Shown here piece by piece: positions 31,361 to 42,380 of a stretch of 64,000 bases of DNA. Below the pieces are notes generated by a model. The model was not told the DNA's origin and ran no database searches. It worked only from the letters and a program-made list of their open reading frames with translations. This DNA is from Hydrangea macrophylla (lineage: Eukaryota > Streptophyta > Magnoliopsida > Cornales > Hydrangeaceae): positions 73,375,088 to 73,439,087 of the forward strand of contig CM066987.1 of NCBI GenBank assembly GCA_033977485.1, given 5' to 3'. How positions within the stretch are numbered: the stretch's first letter is position 1; the number at the start of each line of letters is the position of its first letter. Position numbers and translations under genes: made by a program.

Positions 31361-34300
31361 TTATTCTAGAGCTTGAATCATGGACACCCAGCCTTGTGGA
31401 TCACTAGTATCCTCCTTTGGGCCACTCAGATTAGTCTCAACCCAAATTTGTTGAACCAGCCCATTGAGATTGTCCTTGAACCGCTTTGCTCGTGCCCTTG
31501 TAACCGGACCAATTGGCACGTGGTTCGGGTCAGCATTCCACCTTGTGCTAGCCGCCATGTTCTCATCATTCCCCTCCTCTTGAAAAGGATTTGTCCTCAA
31601 ATCATCACCTACATCAAAAGGAGATAAATCAGCAACATTAAAAATAATACTAACATTATACTCACCAGGCAACTCTAGCTTGTAGGCATTGTCATTGATG
31701 CTCTCAAGAACTTGAAAAGGACCATCGCCTCGGGGAAGCAATTTAGAACGCCTTTGTGCTGGAAATCTTTCTTTTCGCATGTGTACCCAAACCCAATCTC
31801 CAGGTTCAAAGATGATATTGCGTCGCCCTTTGTTAGCTTGCGTGGCATATTGCTCCGTTCGCCGCTCAATATTGAGCCTTGCTTTCTCATGAATCTGCTT
31901 AACAAAATCTGCTTTCTTTTTTCCATCTAAATTAACACGCTCAGTCATAGGTAAAGGAGATAAATCCAAAGGAGTTAAAGGATTAAAACCATACACAATT
32001 TCAAAGGGTGAAAATTTAGTAGCAGAATGGATAGTACGATTATAAGCAAACTCAACATGTGGTAAACATTCTTCCCATGTTTTGATGTTCTTTTTAATAA
32101 TAGCCCTTAACAAAGTAGATAAAGTCCTATTTACTACTTCAGTTTGACCATCAGTTTGTGGATGACAAGTAGTAGAAAATAATAACTTAGTCCCCAACTT
32201 ACACCACAAGGTCTTCCAAAAGTAACTCAAGAATTTAGCATCTCTATCCGAAACAATGGTTCTAGGCATACCATGTAATCTCACAATCTCCTTAAAGAAC
32301 AAATTAGCAACATGTGAAGCATCATCAGTTTTGTGACATGGAATAAAATGTGCCATCTTAGAAAATCTATCCACAACCACAAAAATTGAGTCTCGACTGT
32401 GTTTAGTCCTAGGTAAACCTAACACAAAATCCATTGAAATATCAATCCATGGTTCACTAGGAATTGGAAGAGGTGTGTATAAGCCATGGGGTTGTACTCT
32501 AGATTTCGCTCGCCTACATGTGACACATCTACCACAAATTCTCTCAACATCTTGTTTCATGCGTGGCCAATAGAAGTGTTCTTGCAAAACGGCTAATGTT
32601 TTTACTACCCCAAAATGTCCCATTAACTCTCCCCCATGTGACTCTCGCACAAGCAACTCTCTCACTGAACAAGTTAGAATGCACAATTTATTTTCTCGAA
32701 ATAAAAACCCCTCATGCCTATAGAATTTATTATGGGCTGTTTTTTCACAAGATTCAAATTCTTCACTAAAATCGAGATCTAAAGGATACAATTCCTTAAT
32801 ATGCTCAAAACCAAGAATCTTAGCATCAAGAGTAGAGATTAGAATGTACCTTCGAGAAAGTGCATCGGCAACGATGTTCTCCTTACCTTGTTTATATCGA
32901 ATGACGTATGGAAACGTCTCAATGAATTCAACCCATCGTGCATGCCTCTTGTTCAGCTTGTGTTGGACTTTAAGGTGCTTTAAAGACTCATGATCGGTGT
33001 GAATCACGAACTCTTTAGGCCACAAGTAATGCTGCCATGTCTCCAAAGCTCGAACCAATGCATACATCTCTTTGTCATACGTGGGATAGTTTAAGGCAGC
33101 CCCACTTAACTTCTCACTAAAGTATGCAATCGGTCTTCCTTCTTGCATAAGCACGACGCCAATACCTAAACCTGAAGCATCACATTCAATTTCAAAAGTT
33201 TTTGTAAAGTTAGGTAAAGCAAGGAAAGGTGCATGAGTTAACTTCTCCTTGAGTAATTGAAATGCCTTCTCTTGCTCTTCCCCCCATTTGAACCCAACAT
33301 TTTTCTTGATGACTTCGGTTATCGGTGCAGCTATATTACTGAAGTCTTTCACGAACCTCCTGTAAAAACTAGCAAGTCCATGAAAACTTCGCACATTACT
33401 TACACTAGATGGGCTTGGCCATTCTTGGATAGCACGAATCTTTTCTTCATCAACCTGTATTCCTTGTGCACACACAACAAAACCAAGAAACACAAGCTTA
33501 TCGGTGCAAAAAGTGCACTTCTTTAGGTTAGCAAACAACTTTTCATTTCTAAGCACATCTAACACAAGTTTTAAATGCTTCAAATGGTCTTCCAAGTTTT
33601 TGCTATAAATCAGGATATCATCAAAATAAACAACTACAAATTTTCTAATGAAAGCACGCAAAACATGGTTCATCAATCTCATAAAAGTACTAGGAGCATT
33701 AGTTAATCCAAAAGGCATAACTAACCATTCATACAAACCATATTTTGTTTTAAATGCAGTTTTCCATTCATCACCTTCTTTCATTCTAATTTGATGATAC
33801 CCACTTTTCAAATCAATCTTAGAAAATATACAAGAATCATGTAACTCATCTAACATATCATCTAAGCGAGGAATAGGGTGTCGATACTTTACCGTTATGT
33901 TGTTGACGGCTCGGCAATCAACGCACATTCTCCACGTCCCATCCTTCTTAGGAACCAAAATCACCGGAACGGCGCATGGACTCATACTTTCTCTTACGTA
34001 CCCCTTTTCCATCAACTCACTAACCTGCTTTTGTAGCTCCTTTGTCTCCTCAGGATTGCTTCTATAGGCTGGTCGGTTTGGAATGGTAGCACCGGGCACG
34101 AAATCAATTTGATGTTCAATCCCTCGAATAGGGGGTAAACCATGTGGAACCTCCTCGGGAAAGATATCACCAAACTCCTGCAAAAGAGAAACAACAGAAC
34201 TAGGCAAAGATGAGTCAATTTGGTTAGTGTTTAAAAATGCCTCTTTGTACAAAAGTACAATCATAGGCTGATTTGAAAACATCGCTCGTTTGATCTCACT

Positions 34301-36118
34301 CGCTTTTGCATAAAAATTCTTTTTTTGGTTTCCCTCTAATTTTCCCTCAATGGCTGCATTTTTCTTTTCTTTTTCTCTCTCATTTTTCTCACTCTTTCTC
34401 TTTTGTTCACTCTCCCTTTGCAACCTCACTTGATCTTCATAAACTTGCTTCGGTGTCAAAGGCACTAAGGTGATTGTCCTTTGATTAAGCACGAACGAGT
34501 ATTTATTTGTGAAACCATCATGCTTAACACGTCGATCAAATTGCCATGGCCTCCCTAACAACAAGTGTCCAGCTTGCATCGGAACCACATCACTCAAAAC
34601 TTCATCTTCATATTTCCCAATACGAAAAGAAACTAACACCTGTTTAGTTACCCTTACTTCACCACTATCATTGAGCCATTGCAATTTATAAGGTCGTGGA
34701 TGCTTGATTGTTGGCAGCCCTAATTTCTCCACCAAAGTTGTGCTAGCAACGTTAGTACAACTCCCCCCATCTATGATCACACTACACACCTTATCTTTGA
34801 CATGACATCTCGTATGAAAGATGTTCTCCCGTTGTGCCTCATCATCTTCCTTAACCTGCATATTTAGAGCTCTCCTTGCCACTAACAAATCCCCTTGGGC
34901 AGCGTACTCTTCATCATCGGCATCCTCCAATGGTGGCACAGATTCGTTGTCATCTTCATCTTCGGTTTCAATCTCACCATTATCTCGTAACACCATAACT
35001 CTCTTGTTCGGACATTGGCTAGCTATATGTCCCCTACCTTGGCACTTAAAACACTTAATATCACGGTTCCGAGAAGTAGACGAATCGGATTTACCTTGAT
35101 TTCCATGGCTGGCCACCTCTTGTTTTTGCTCAGTTTTTGGCTTCACCAAAGGCTGCTTCTCATCTCTTTTCCAATTATTTGGTTTCCAAGCGGATGTATT
35201 GGAATTTTGGCTTGGATTTTGGCTTGGACGTGTGCTGCTGCCCCTCCTCTTGAGTTGATTCTCAATTTTAATAGCCATGTGTACCATATCCTCCAACTCA
35301 ACATAGTGTTGCAATTCCACTGCATTGGCAATTTCCCGATTCAACCCAACTAAGAATCTAGCCATTGTAGCCTCTCGATCTTCCTCTACATTCGCTCGAA
35401 TCATAGCAACTTCCATCTCCTTATAATATTCTTCCACACTCCTATTACCTTGCCTCAAACTTTGCAACTTGTTGTACAACTCTCGGTAATAATAGCTTGG
35501 AACGAACCGCTTCCTCATCACAGTTTTCATATCCTCCCATGTCTCTATTGGACGCTCCCTATTTCTCCTCCTATTCAACACCAATTGATCCCACCAAATG
35601 ATAGCATAATCAGAAAATTCAATGGCAGCAAGTTTTACCTTCTTAGCCTCAGAGTAATGGTGGCAATCAAATACTAATTCTACCTTCTTCTCCCATTCTA
35701 GATAGGCTTTCGGATCATTCTTCCCTTGAAACGAAGGAATCTTCATCTTAATACTACCCAAATTATTATCTTCCCGGTTCCTAGCTTCTCTAAACCTAAC
35801 TTCTCTACCCCGACCACCATATCTCCTATGATTATCTATTGACTCCTGATCATTTTCTTCGTCAAAGTCTCCCCAAAAATACTCCTCTTCTTCAACTCTC
35901 ACTCCCCTCGGTTGAACTCTCTCTCTTCTACGTCCATGAGGAGCATTGTTTTGTGGCTGCTCCACACGTGCATTCTCTACTCTATCTATCCGTTCATGAA
36001 CTTGTTCCATCTCTGTCCTTAATACCCTCCTCATTTCACCCATTAATGCCTCCAATAGTAGTTTCTGATCAGTCTCTCCCGAAACCTCCCCGGCATTAAT
36101 TTCGTCTTTATGGGCCAT
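31361..36118 (-). CDS. gag-pol polyprotein, Ty3/gypsy (intact)
   Basis: A single open frame. I take ATG 36118 ([10 protein letters not shown]) because the four upstream codons have no ATG. About 1585 residues with, in order: acidic/arginine-rich N-terminus; gag domain (about 120-300); CCHC knuckle [14 protein letters not shown] (about 358-372); aspartic protease written DGGSCTN (about 450); RT with YFDD (about 835); RNase H (ECDASG, about 980); integrase HHCC (H...H...CVTC, about 1160-1205) and the D-D-E core ([14 protein letters not shown]). After the integrase comes [11 protein letters not shown] and the end IQALE, encoded inside the 3' LTR. I see no chromodomain. No stop or frameshift, so it may be functional. 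A CRM-like affiliation is possible but unproven. Confidence 0.95.
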   Translation of the reverse strand: MAHKDEINAGEVSGETDQKLLLEALMGEMRRVLRTEMEQVHERIDRVENARVEQPQNNAPHGRRRERVQPRGVRVEEEEYFWGDFDEENDQESIDNHRRYGGRGREVRFREARNREDNNLGSIKMKIPSFQGKNDPKAYLEWEKKVELVFDCHHYSEAKKVKLAAIEFSDYAIIWWDQLVLNRRRNRERPIETWEDMKTVMRKRFVPSYYYRELYNKLQSLRQGNRSVEEYYKEMEVAMIRANVEEDREATMARFLVGLNREIANAVELQHYVELEDMVHMAIKIENQLKRRGSSTRPSQNPSQNSNTSAWKPNNWKRDEKQPLVKPKTEQKQEVASHGNQGKSDSSTSRNRDIKCFKCQGRGHIASQCPNKRVMVLRDNGEIETEDEDDNESVPPLEDADDEEYAAQGDLLVARRALNMQVKEDDEAQRENIFHTRCHVKDKVCSVIIDGGSCTNVASTTLVEKLGLPTIKHPRPYKLQWLNDSGEVRVTKQVLVSFRIGKYEDEVLSDVVPMQAGHLLLGRPWQFDRRVKHDGFTNKYSFVLNQRTITLVPLTPKQVYEDQVRLQRESEQKRKSEKNEREKEKKNAAIEGKLEGNQKKNFYAKASEIKRAMFSNQPMIVLLYKEAFLNTNQIDSSLPSSVVSLLQEFGDIFPEEVPHGLPPIRGIEHQIDFVPGATIPNRPAYRSNPEETKELQKQVSELMEKGYVRESMSPCAVPVILVPKKDGTWRMCVDCRAVNNITVKYRHPIPRLDDMLDELHDSCIFSKIDLKSGYHQIRMKEGDEWKTAFKTKYGLYEWLVMPFGLTNAPSTFMRLMNHVLRAFIRKFVVVYFDDILIYSKNLEDHLKHLKLVLDVLRNEKLFANLKKCTFCTDKLVFLGFVVCAQGIQVDEEKIRAIQEWPSPSSVSNVRSFHGLASFYRRFVKDFSNIAAPITEVIKKNVGFKWGEEQEKAFQLLKEKLTHAPFLALPNFTKTFEIECDASGLGIGVVLMQEGRPIAYFSEKLSGAALNYPTYDKEMYALVRALETWQHYLWPKEFVIHTDHESLKHLKVQHKLNKRHARWVEFIETFPYVIRYKQGKENIVADALSRRYILISTLDAKILGFEHIKELYPLDLDFSEEFESCEKTAHNKFYRHEGFLFRENKLCILTCSVRELLVRESHGGELMGHFGVVKTLAVLQEHFYWPRMKQDVERICGRCVTCRRAKSRVQPHGLYTPLPIPSEPWIDISMDFVLGLPRTKHSRDSIFVVVDRFSKMAHFIPCHKTDDASHVANLFFKEIVRLHGMPRTIVSDRDAKFLSYFWKTLWCKLGTKLLFSTTCHPQTDGQTEVVNRTLSTLLRAIIKKNIKTWEECLPHVEFAYNRTIHSATKFSPFEIVYGFNPLTPLDLSPLPMTERVNLDGKKKADFVKQIHEKARLNIERRTEQYATQANKGRRNIIFEPGDWVWVHMRKERFPAQRRSKLLPRGDGPFQVLESINDNAYKLELPGEYNVSIIFNVADLSPFDVGDDLRTNPFQEEGNDENMAASTRWNADPNHVPIGPVTRARAKRFKDNLNGLVQQIWVETNLSGPKEDTSDPQGWVSMIQALE
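31569..31582 (-). other. Polypurine tract
   Basis: Minus-strand AAGAGGAGGGGAA lies directly before the 3' LTR start TGATGAGAAC. This is the expected plus-strand primer. It sits inside the gag-pol reading frame (FQEEGNDEN codons), because the ORF continues into the LTR. Confidence 0.9.
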
Positions 36119-36899
36119 ATTTCGCTGCAAAACAAAGATTAGATAAAAAAAATATACAGGACCTCACAACTCTCGCTCACGTGTTTCACTCAACTAGGAT
36201 GTATCACTCAAGTTCACTCGTGTTTAAACTGAAAATCAATTTGGCTTTTACCCTCTTATGTGCTCACCACTCTTGCCTTTTTCCACTCGTAGCAATTCTC
36301 ACTCGGTTCTTATGAAACTGCTCAAACAATGACTAGAATTTCTCAGTAACAATCCATACCCAAACTAGACCAATCAAATTTGGACGCTGAAAGCACGACT
36401 AAAAACGAACGCGGATGGCTAGGTTTCCAAAAGCACAAAAAAATGGAATTTTCGGAAAAAAAAATTTCGCACTATGGAGTAAGGTCAGATTCGGACTCCT
36501 TAGACCCCAAATATCACAAAACAAAAATAAAATTTTAAGCCGAGTTTTTGTACTCTTTTTTTTTTTTTCTAAATAATCAGGCAGACTTCACAGTTCACGT
36601 ATCTGATTCAGGAACCCTAATTCCAAGAAGAAAAAAAAAAAAAAAAAAAACCCAGAATAACAACGATCACGAGAATGAACAAACACGAAGTAACAAGGGC
36701 AAATCACAGATCAGATTCGCAAACCCTAAACACAAAATTCTAGATCGTAATCGAGCACCTTTTTTTTTTTTTTTTATACGGTTCAGAAACGAGAACGAAT
36801 AAGAAAACGAACAGAAACAAAAACGAATAAGAACAGAACCAGAAGAAACGAATAAGAACAGAAACGAAAAAGATATGATAAACCTGAGACTAGAACTGT
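36119..36899 (-). other. gypsy 5' leader (PBS to gag)
   Basis: About 780 bp without a credible gene. It has long A/T homopolymers (T-run about 36555-36568, A-run about 36631-36650, T-run about 36760-36775), a purine-rich gaacagaaac-type stretch (36790-36870), and ttgcctttttccactcg near 36285, which is shared with the LTR remnant at 3140-3170. It would contain the packaging region of the genomic RNA; nothing specific can be assigned. Confidence 0.75.
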
Positions 36900-36911
36900 G
36901 CTCTGATACCA
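36900..36911 (-). other. Primer binding site, initiator-Met tRNA type
   Basis: Minus-strand TGGTATCAGAGC starts two bases after the 5' LTR ends (TATCA-GT-TGGTATCAGAGC). This is the usual plant retrotransposon site complementary to the 3' end of initiator methionine tRNA, where minus-strand DNA synthesis begins. Confidence 0.93.
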
Positions 36912-36913
36912 AC

Positions 36914-37548
36914 TGATACGAACCCCGCCAATAATGTGACGAAACCCGTAACACGATTAATGTCTCGGACCGTTCTACTGTCAGATTCAATGGAAACCGC
37001 GACCCAACACCTATAACAGATGCGAACCTTGGTATAAAGGATGAAGACGCCACAATCAAGGATGGAAAACTCGATTGATAAGTCCAGGTATGAACGCCAC
37101 AGAGTAAATCTGATAAGTTCGAATAGTTCTTCAAAGAACCAAAGAGAAAACTCTCACAATATTATTAATGATCAAAACTGAATATTACAAACCCTAAAAC
37201 TGTTTAAATAGCTGAGGCTTAAAGTTGGGCCCTTTTAAGCCTACGAAATATTATGGTCCAATATAATTCATCCCAAAACTAAAATAAAAGGAAACTAATG
37301 AATATAAAAAAATCCCTAAGTTGGCATGCAAGCCTATAATTTATTCTAGAGCTTGAATCATGGACACCCAGCCTTGTGGATCACTAGTATCCTCCTTTGG
37401 GCCACTCAGATTAGTCTCAACCCAAATTTGTTGAACCAGCCCATTGAGATTGTCCTTGAACCGCTTTGCTCGTGCCCTTGTAACCGGACCAATTGGCACG
37501 TGGTTCGGGTCCGCATTCCACCTTGTGCTAGCCGCCATGTTCTCATCA
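36914..37548 (-). repeat. 5' LTR of the gypsy element
   Basis: 635 bp, reading TGATGAGAACATGG...TTCGTATCA on the minus strand. Its first ~210 bp contain an open frame (37341-37538) identical, but for one residue, to the last 65 codons of gag-pol, because the polyprotein ends inside the 3' LTR. Differences from the 3' LTR: tctcggacc vs tctcgaacc, gagaaaactc vs gagaaacctc, and gtccgcatt vs gtcagcatt. Confidence 0.95.
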
Positions 37549-37553
37549 TTGGG

Positions 37554-40500
37554 CTGGCTGGAACCCCAATAAAGTAATTTTAACTATCATACAAATTACT
37601 AGGCAAGTTATCCATGTTAAAATTGAGTCTATGGACCATTTACAGTCTTTTGAGGCCTCTTTTGTTTATGGCTCTAACACTATCCAAGGTAGAAGGCCCC
37701 TTTGGTCTTCCTTGAGACATATTGCAGCTTCTATTGGAGATACTCCTTGGATTAGCCTTGGAGATTTCAACTCTGTCTTAAACTCTAATGAAATCTTTGA
37801 GGGTAAACCAGGGAGAGACCAAGGAGCTGTTGAATTTAATGAACTTGTGAGTACCACTTGTCTTGTAGATCTCAGATTTACAGGTATTTTCTTCTCTTGG
37901 TGCAACCGGCAATTTGACTCCATTAATTTTACCAAAAGAAAGCTGGACAGAGCTCTGGTTAACACAAGATGGCTGGATATATTTCCCTCTGCTTATGCAG
38001 ACTTCCCCCCCTCTGGTATCTCTGACCACTCTCCTATTATTGTCCATTTATCTCCGTCTGCTAAACGGAAAGGCAAACCTTTTAAGTTTTATAATTATTG
38101 GACAGAGTTGGATAAATTTAATGATACTGTGAGCACTGCATGGACTAAGCACTTTAATGGCACTTTTCAATTTCAATTATTCCATAGCTTAAAAAACCTT
38201 AAAGGGGCCCTGAAACTTTTAACCAAGGATTCTTTAGGTAGGGAGAGAATCTTAGCTAATAGAGCTGGATGAAAAACCAGGCGACATTACCCTTAGAATT
38301 CTTGAAAAAGAGCTTATGCAGGTTTACTTAAAAGCCATTCACATTGAGGAGGAAATAGTTAGGCAAAAATCTAGAATTCAATGGCTAGATGCTGGGGATA
38401 AGAACACTACTTATTTTCACAATTCTGTTAAAAATCGTAGGAACCATAAACGTATTGTTACGCTTGTTCAACCTGATGGTACCAAGACCACCAATGAAGA
38501 GGAAGCCAAAATAGAAGCGGTGAGATACTTTAAATCTATGCTTGGCACCCCTGCGGATAACCCGTACCCTGGTATTAGTGAACTGAGGAGGGTCATCCAT
38601 AAGCGTATCCCTATTGATTTATCTAACCCTATGGATGACATCCCTAACGATGATGAGATTAGGGAAGCCCTCTTTAGTATCCACAGCAACAAAGCTCCGG
38701 GTCCTGATGGATATAATGCTCACTTTTTTAAGAAAACATGGACTACAACTGGACCCTTAGTTACTAAAGCTATCAAAGAATTTTTTACTTCGGGCCAATT
38801 GTTAACTGAGTCAAATGCTACCATTATTGCCCTCATTCCCAAGATCCTCAATCCCTCTAAGATGAATGACTTTAGGCCTATCTCGTGTTGTAACACTGTT
38901 TACAAATGCATTTCTAAAATTATATCCAAGAGGCTTCAAAAAATTTTACCTTCTCTGGTTGACAAAGCCCAATCTGCTTTTATCAAGGGTAGGAAAATCA
39001 GTGACAATGTCCTCCTTGCCCAAGATCTTATGAGGGACTATCATAAGCCTTCTGGCCACCCTAGAGCTTTGGCTAAGGTTGACCTAATGAAAGCTTATGA
39101 CAGTGTAAGTTGGGAATTTTTACTTGATCTTCTTGATGTTCTTGGTTTTCCTCCTAGGATGCAAGGGTGGATTAGAGCTTGTATTACTAGTCCTAAGTAC
39201 TCTATTAACTTTAATGGGGAATCTGTAGGATACTTTGAGGGTGCAAAAGGTCTTAGGCAAGGTGATCCTATGTCACCTTACCTTTTTGTTCTTGTCATGG
39301 ATACCCTTAGCCAATTGATTCAACATAACATCCAACGGTCCCCTAATTTTAAATACCATTGGAGATGTGATAAACTAAAGATTTCCCACCTTTGTTTTGC
39401 TGATGATCTTCTTTTATTTTTCAATGGTGATGTAAATTCTGCGTCAGTTATGAAAAATTCTTTAGATCAATTTTATAACTTTACTGGCATGAAGGCTAAT
39501 GATAACAAAAGCTGTTTGTTTACTACAGGAATGGAGGAAAGCACTTCTAATGATATATGTCGTTGTCTCTCGTTTACTCTTGGTTCCCTCCCAATGAAGT
39601 ACCTGGGTGTGCCGTTGATCACCACTAGGCTAAAAAAGGGAGATTGCGATGATCTCATCCAGAAAATCACCTCTAGAATAACTTCTTGGACTTCTAAATT
39701 TCTTTCTTATGCTGGCAGGCTTCAACTTATTCAATCGATCCTTGTAGGGATACAAAATTATTGGACTGCCATGTTTATTCTTCCTAAAAGTGTCCTTAAG
39801 CATATTGAGAGTTTAATGTGTAGATTCCTTTGGACCGGAGGAACCGAAAAGGTGCATAGTGTTAAAGTTGCTTGGGACTTAGTCTGTAGACCTAAGAAGG
39901 AAGGGGGTCTTGGTCTCAAAAACCTTACTCAATTGAATTCTATTTTAAATCTTAAACATATCTGGGCTATTTTTACTTCTAAAACCAAGTCCCTTTGGGT
40001 GGACTGGATACATGCTTACATGTTGAAAGGGAAAAGTTTTTGGGAAGTAAAGACCCCATCCCAATGCTCTTGGTATTGGCGAAAGCTCCTTAAACTTAGG
40101 ACTATGGCTAGACCATTGCTTAAGCATAGAATTGGTAATGGGTGTGGCACCTTTCTCTGGTATGATAACTGGCATCCTATGGGTCCTATTTTGGATAGAG
40201 TTGGAAGACGTGTCCAATATGATGCTGCTATCCCTTTAAATGCCAAAGTATCTGATGTTATTAATGGAAGTGAATGGAATTGGCCTCTTACAAACACTCT
40301 TGAATTAATGGATATTAGAGGCCAATTACATTCCTTGCCTCTCCCCACTACCACAAGTGATGTGATTCAATGGCTACCCTCCCCAAATCATGTGTTTTCT
40401 TCTGCCAACACTTGGGATTATATTAGAACTCACTATCCCAAAGTCCCTTGGCATGGCCTCACACGGTTCCCGGGTTATATCCCTCGATATAGTTTTATTA

Positions 40501-40949
40501 TGTGGTTGGCCATCCTCCATAGATTATCCACACATGATAGAATCTATACGTACACACCAGGACCTCTTGCTTGTGTTCTTTGTCACAAAGCTTTGGAATC
40601 TCATGACCATTTATTCTTTAATTGCTCATATTCTTCTTATGTGTGGCAGGGAATTCTTAATAGGTTGGGAATCTCTTATTCCGCCCCCTCTTGGGATGAT
40701 CTTGTGGCGTGGGCAGCGAATAAGTGGAAAGGGAAGACTCCAAGGCAGGTTGTTCCTAAAATGTGCATTGGTTTGGTTGTGTATGGCATTTGGAAAGAAA
40801 GGAATGCTCGCAGTTTCAAACTTGAAGTGAAGCCTAAGGAAAGAGTGTTACAAGACATCTGTCTCCAGATTTCCTTACAGATTTAAGCAACATGGAAGAA
40901 CGATCCCCATCTCCCTCAGTACATTGATAGATGGGCCATTACTACATAA
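37554..40949 (+). pseudogene. LINE-B ORF2, remainder (endonuclease, RT, zf-RVT)
   Basis: Continues with GWNPNKV, LGDFNSVLN and SDHSPII (endonuclease), then RT motifs DLMKAYDSV, GLRQGDPMSPYLF and FADDLLLF (about 39400-39420), and the C-terminal CVLCHKALESHDHLFFNC. A deletion of about 30 bp near 38269 shifts the frame (text normally between ANRA and LDEKPGD is lost). A TAA at 40884-40886 truncates the end by 21 codons. The rest is open for 850 codons, so decay is slight. Confidence 0.92.
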
Positions 40950-41252
40950 TTGGGCCGTTTTTGATTTGGTCCCCCTTTTTGACATACTTGACCTTGCCTT
41001 AATGTAAATCTCATGTTTTTGTTGTGAGTTTTGTATGTTTGCTTTGTGCATTTGGTTGCTAGGATGGGTCTCTATCTTGGTTTTTGGCTTTTGATTTTTT
41101 CCTATCCGATGTTGCATTGTTTGGATGCGTTTTCTTTTTTGCGCTGATTGTATATCCTGGGGTATGCCCCTTGTACTTTTGTACAGTGCCGTTTGACTTT
41201 CTTTTCGTTAAATTTACCTTTTTTTTTTCCGAAAAAAGACTTACGTTGGGCC

Positions 41253-42321
41253 CCACCAGCTACATTGTGCTCCTGACCTTGCGTAACCCCCATGTGATAA
41301 ATAGCAGCATTGCCCGGATTTATAGGGCTTTACAATTCGCAGGTCATTCTCTTTATGGTTGGTAATATGACTAAGGCAAGAGGCATTAATTGCCGATTTG
41401 ATATCATAGGGAGTAGTCTTGTCTAAAGTAGCAGCAAGGACATCATCATTAGGTTGAACCGGAGTGGACGTGCGTGCGGGGTCCACAAGAACGTGGCCAG
41501 CATGGAGCCTCAACGGCAAGATGATGGGATCAGTAAGAGAAGGGCACGTGGCTTCAATAGAGTTGACTTGCGTAGCATTAAAAGAAAAGGTGTGATCAAA
41601 AGGACTAACTGGCATGGCACGGGTCCCACAGACATCATACTGCATGTAAGGACGGCTGGCATTAGCCGAAAGAGGGTGATTTTCTCCCAAGGGCGCGTCG
41701 ATTACACTTACACGCTCCAACACATTGGATTCTCTAATGCAACCATGAATAGGGTCCAAAAAAAAAAAAAAAACCATGAATAGGGTCAAAGCCATCTTTA
41801 GCACTTGGCGCAAGATCATCTTGAATCTGTTTCTTGTGATCATAGCTTATCGGTCCCAAACAAATCTCAACTTCATCCAGATCATGAGATAGTAACCCCT
41901 TAGTGACAAAAGAGTCGCCCTGGAGAACCTCAATCGGAAACAATGAACCAGCATCAATAACACTTGGCCCATTTTGGGGTCTCCTCTTTTTTGCAAGCTC
42001 ACAGGAATCATGAGTAGATCGGAAAGAGGATGTCTCCACCACATCTATGTCTTCATCTGATCCACCCATATTTTGTTCAGCAAAACAAAATCCATCTACC
42101 CCATTAGCAGCTTTCAAACCCTCCAAAATACCAATAGAACTGGTTTCCTCCACCAAACTTTCTACATTTGAAGCAACACCAGGACTAACTACATTTTCAA
42201 CACACTGAACAACATCTTCAATAGATTCATAAGGAAAAGGAATCGTAACAGTCCTCTTAGGAAAAAGAAAGAGCTTCTCTTTCCTTTTCTTAGCACTAAC
42301 ACTCTTTACACAAGGGATCAT
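41253..42321 (-). pseudogene. ORF1 of ORF1-only copy 3, N-terminal part
   Basis: The ATG at 42321 gives MIPCVKSVSAKKRKEKLFLF, sharing SAKKRKEKLF with copies 2 and 4. An acidic low-complexity region follows. The tail-only insertion at 41757-41772 shifts the frame. The other frame continues (DPIHGCIRESNVLERVSVID) to the LINE-B junction, where the SWAGLF end resumes at 20217. The N-terminus differs from copies 2 and 4 beyond the basic motif, so it is a separate subfamily. Confidence 0.82.
41757..41772 (+). mobile_element. Tail-only retro-insertion: one C plus poly-A
   Basis: accatgaatagggtc occurs at 41742-41756 and 41773-41787, separated by c and 15 A. It lies in the ORF1 of ORF1-only copy 3 and breaks its frame. 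A perfect 15-bp duplication around a near-pure poly-A run is the signature of target-primed reverse transcription that stopped almost at once. Confidence 0.75.
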
Positions 42322-42330
42322 CTTGAGATT

Positions 42331-42362
42331 TCTAGAGAGAAGGGAGAGCTTCTCTCTCTAGA
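42331..42362 (-). other. 5' hairpin of ORF1-only copy 3
   Basis: TCTAGAGAGA (42331-42340) pairs with TCTCTCTAGA (42353-42362), a perfect 10-bp stem with a 12-base loop, just before the ORF1 start at 42321 on the minus strand. Confidence 0.75.
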
Positions 42363-42380
42363 ATTCATTTTTTGCTCAAC

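Larger units (their letters stand above)
23714..31568 (-). repeat. 3' LTR of the gypsy element, interrupted by LINE-C
   Basis: Composed of 31205-31568 and 23714-23984, totalling 635 bp once LINE-C (23985-31191) and its second target copy (31192-31204) are removed. That equals the 5' LTR exactly. The interruption is marked by tcaaaactgaata on both sides. Confidence 0.95.
23714..37548 (-). mobile_element. Complete Ty3/gypsy LTR retrotransposon, split by LINE-C
   Basis: Ends are TGATACG (left) and CTCATCA (right) with a 5-bp duplication ttggg (23709-23713, 37549-37553) inside LINE-B ORF2. It runs on the minus strand: 5' LTR 36914-37548, PBS 36900-36911, leader, one gag-pol ORF, PPT 31569-31582, and 3' LTR 31205-31568 plus 23714-23984. 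Without LINE-C the element is about 6.6 kb. The two 635-bp LTRs differ at three positions by my count, so it is young. All expected parts are present. Confidence 0.95.
20218..41237 (+). mobile_element. LINE-B: full-length L1-type LINE, split by a gypsy element
   Basis: The target duplication gacttacgttgggcc lies at 20203-20217 and 41238-41252 and interrupts ORF1 of ORF1-only copy 3. Pieces 20218-23713 and 37554-41237 sum to about 7.18 kb. Order: about 18 bp of extra 5' bases, hairpin (20236-20267), CT-rich leader, ORF1, TAATG junction (23501-23505), ORF2, and a 3' UTR with hairpin 41159-41170 ending tttttccg plus a short A-run. Both ORFs carry disabling changes. Confidence 0.92.
18735..42380 (-). 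mobile_element. ORF1-only element copy 3 (full length, split by LINE-B)
   Basis: The target duplication tggaatctgaacttc lies at 18720-18734 and 42381-42395. The poly-T/tail end is on the left (18735-18810, with ttcggaaaaatggttaattg and hairpin 18783-18794) and the 5' hairpin is on the right (42331-42362). Pieces 18735-20217 and 41253-42380 together are about 2.6 kb and hold only ORF1. The C-terminus is followed directly by the tail, again without ORF2. This is the outermost layer of the nest. Confidence 0.88.

Noticed and set aside
31361..31600. Chromodomain at the end of the gypsy polyprotein
   Set aside because: I see no aromatic-cage pattern of a chromodomain after the integrase; only a short basic [11 protein letters not shown] motif is visible.
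36667..37134. 155-codon minus-strand frame over the gypsy leader/LTR junction (and a similar one at 23500-23934)
   Set aside because: Spans the LTR, PBS and leader and is fixed by LTR sequence; no domain, and the counterpart at the other LTR diverges at the junction.
37341..37538. Separate 65-codon gene in the 5' LTR
   Set aside because: It is the LTR copy of the last codons of gag-pol, present because the polyprotein ends in the 3' LTR.
41241..41843. Independent ~200-codon gene beside LINE-B
   Set aside because: It is the frameshifted N-terminal half of ORF1-only copy 3; its 3' part continues at 20217 after LINE-B is removed.
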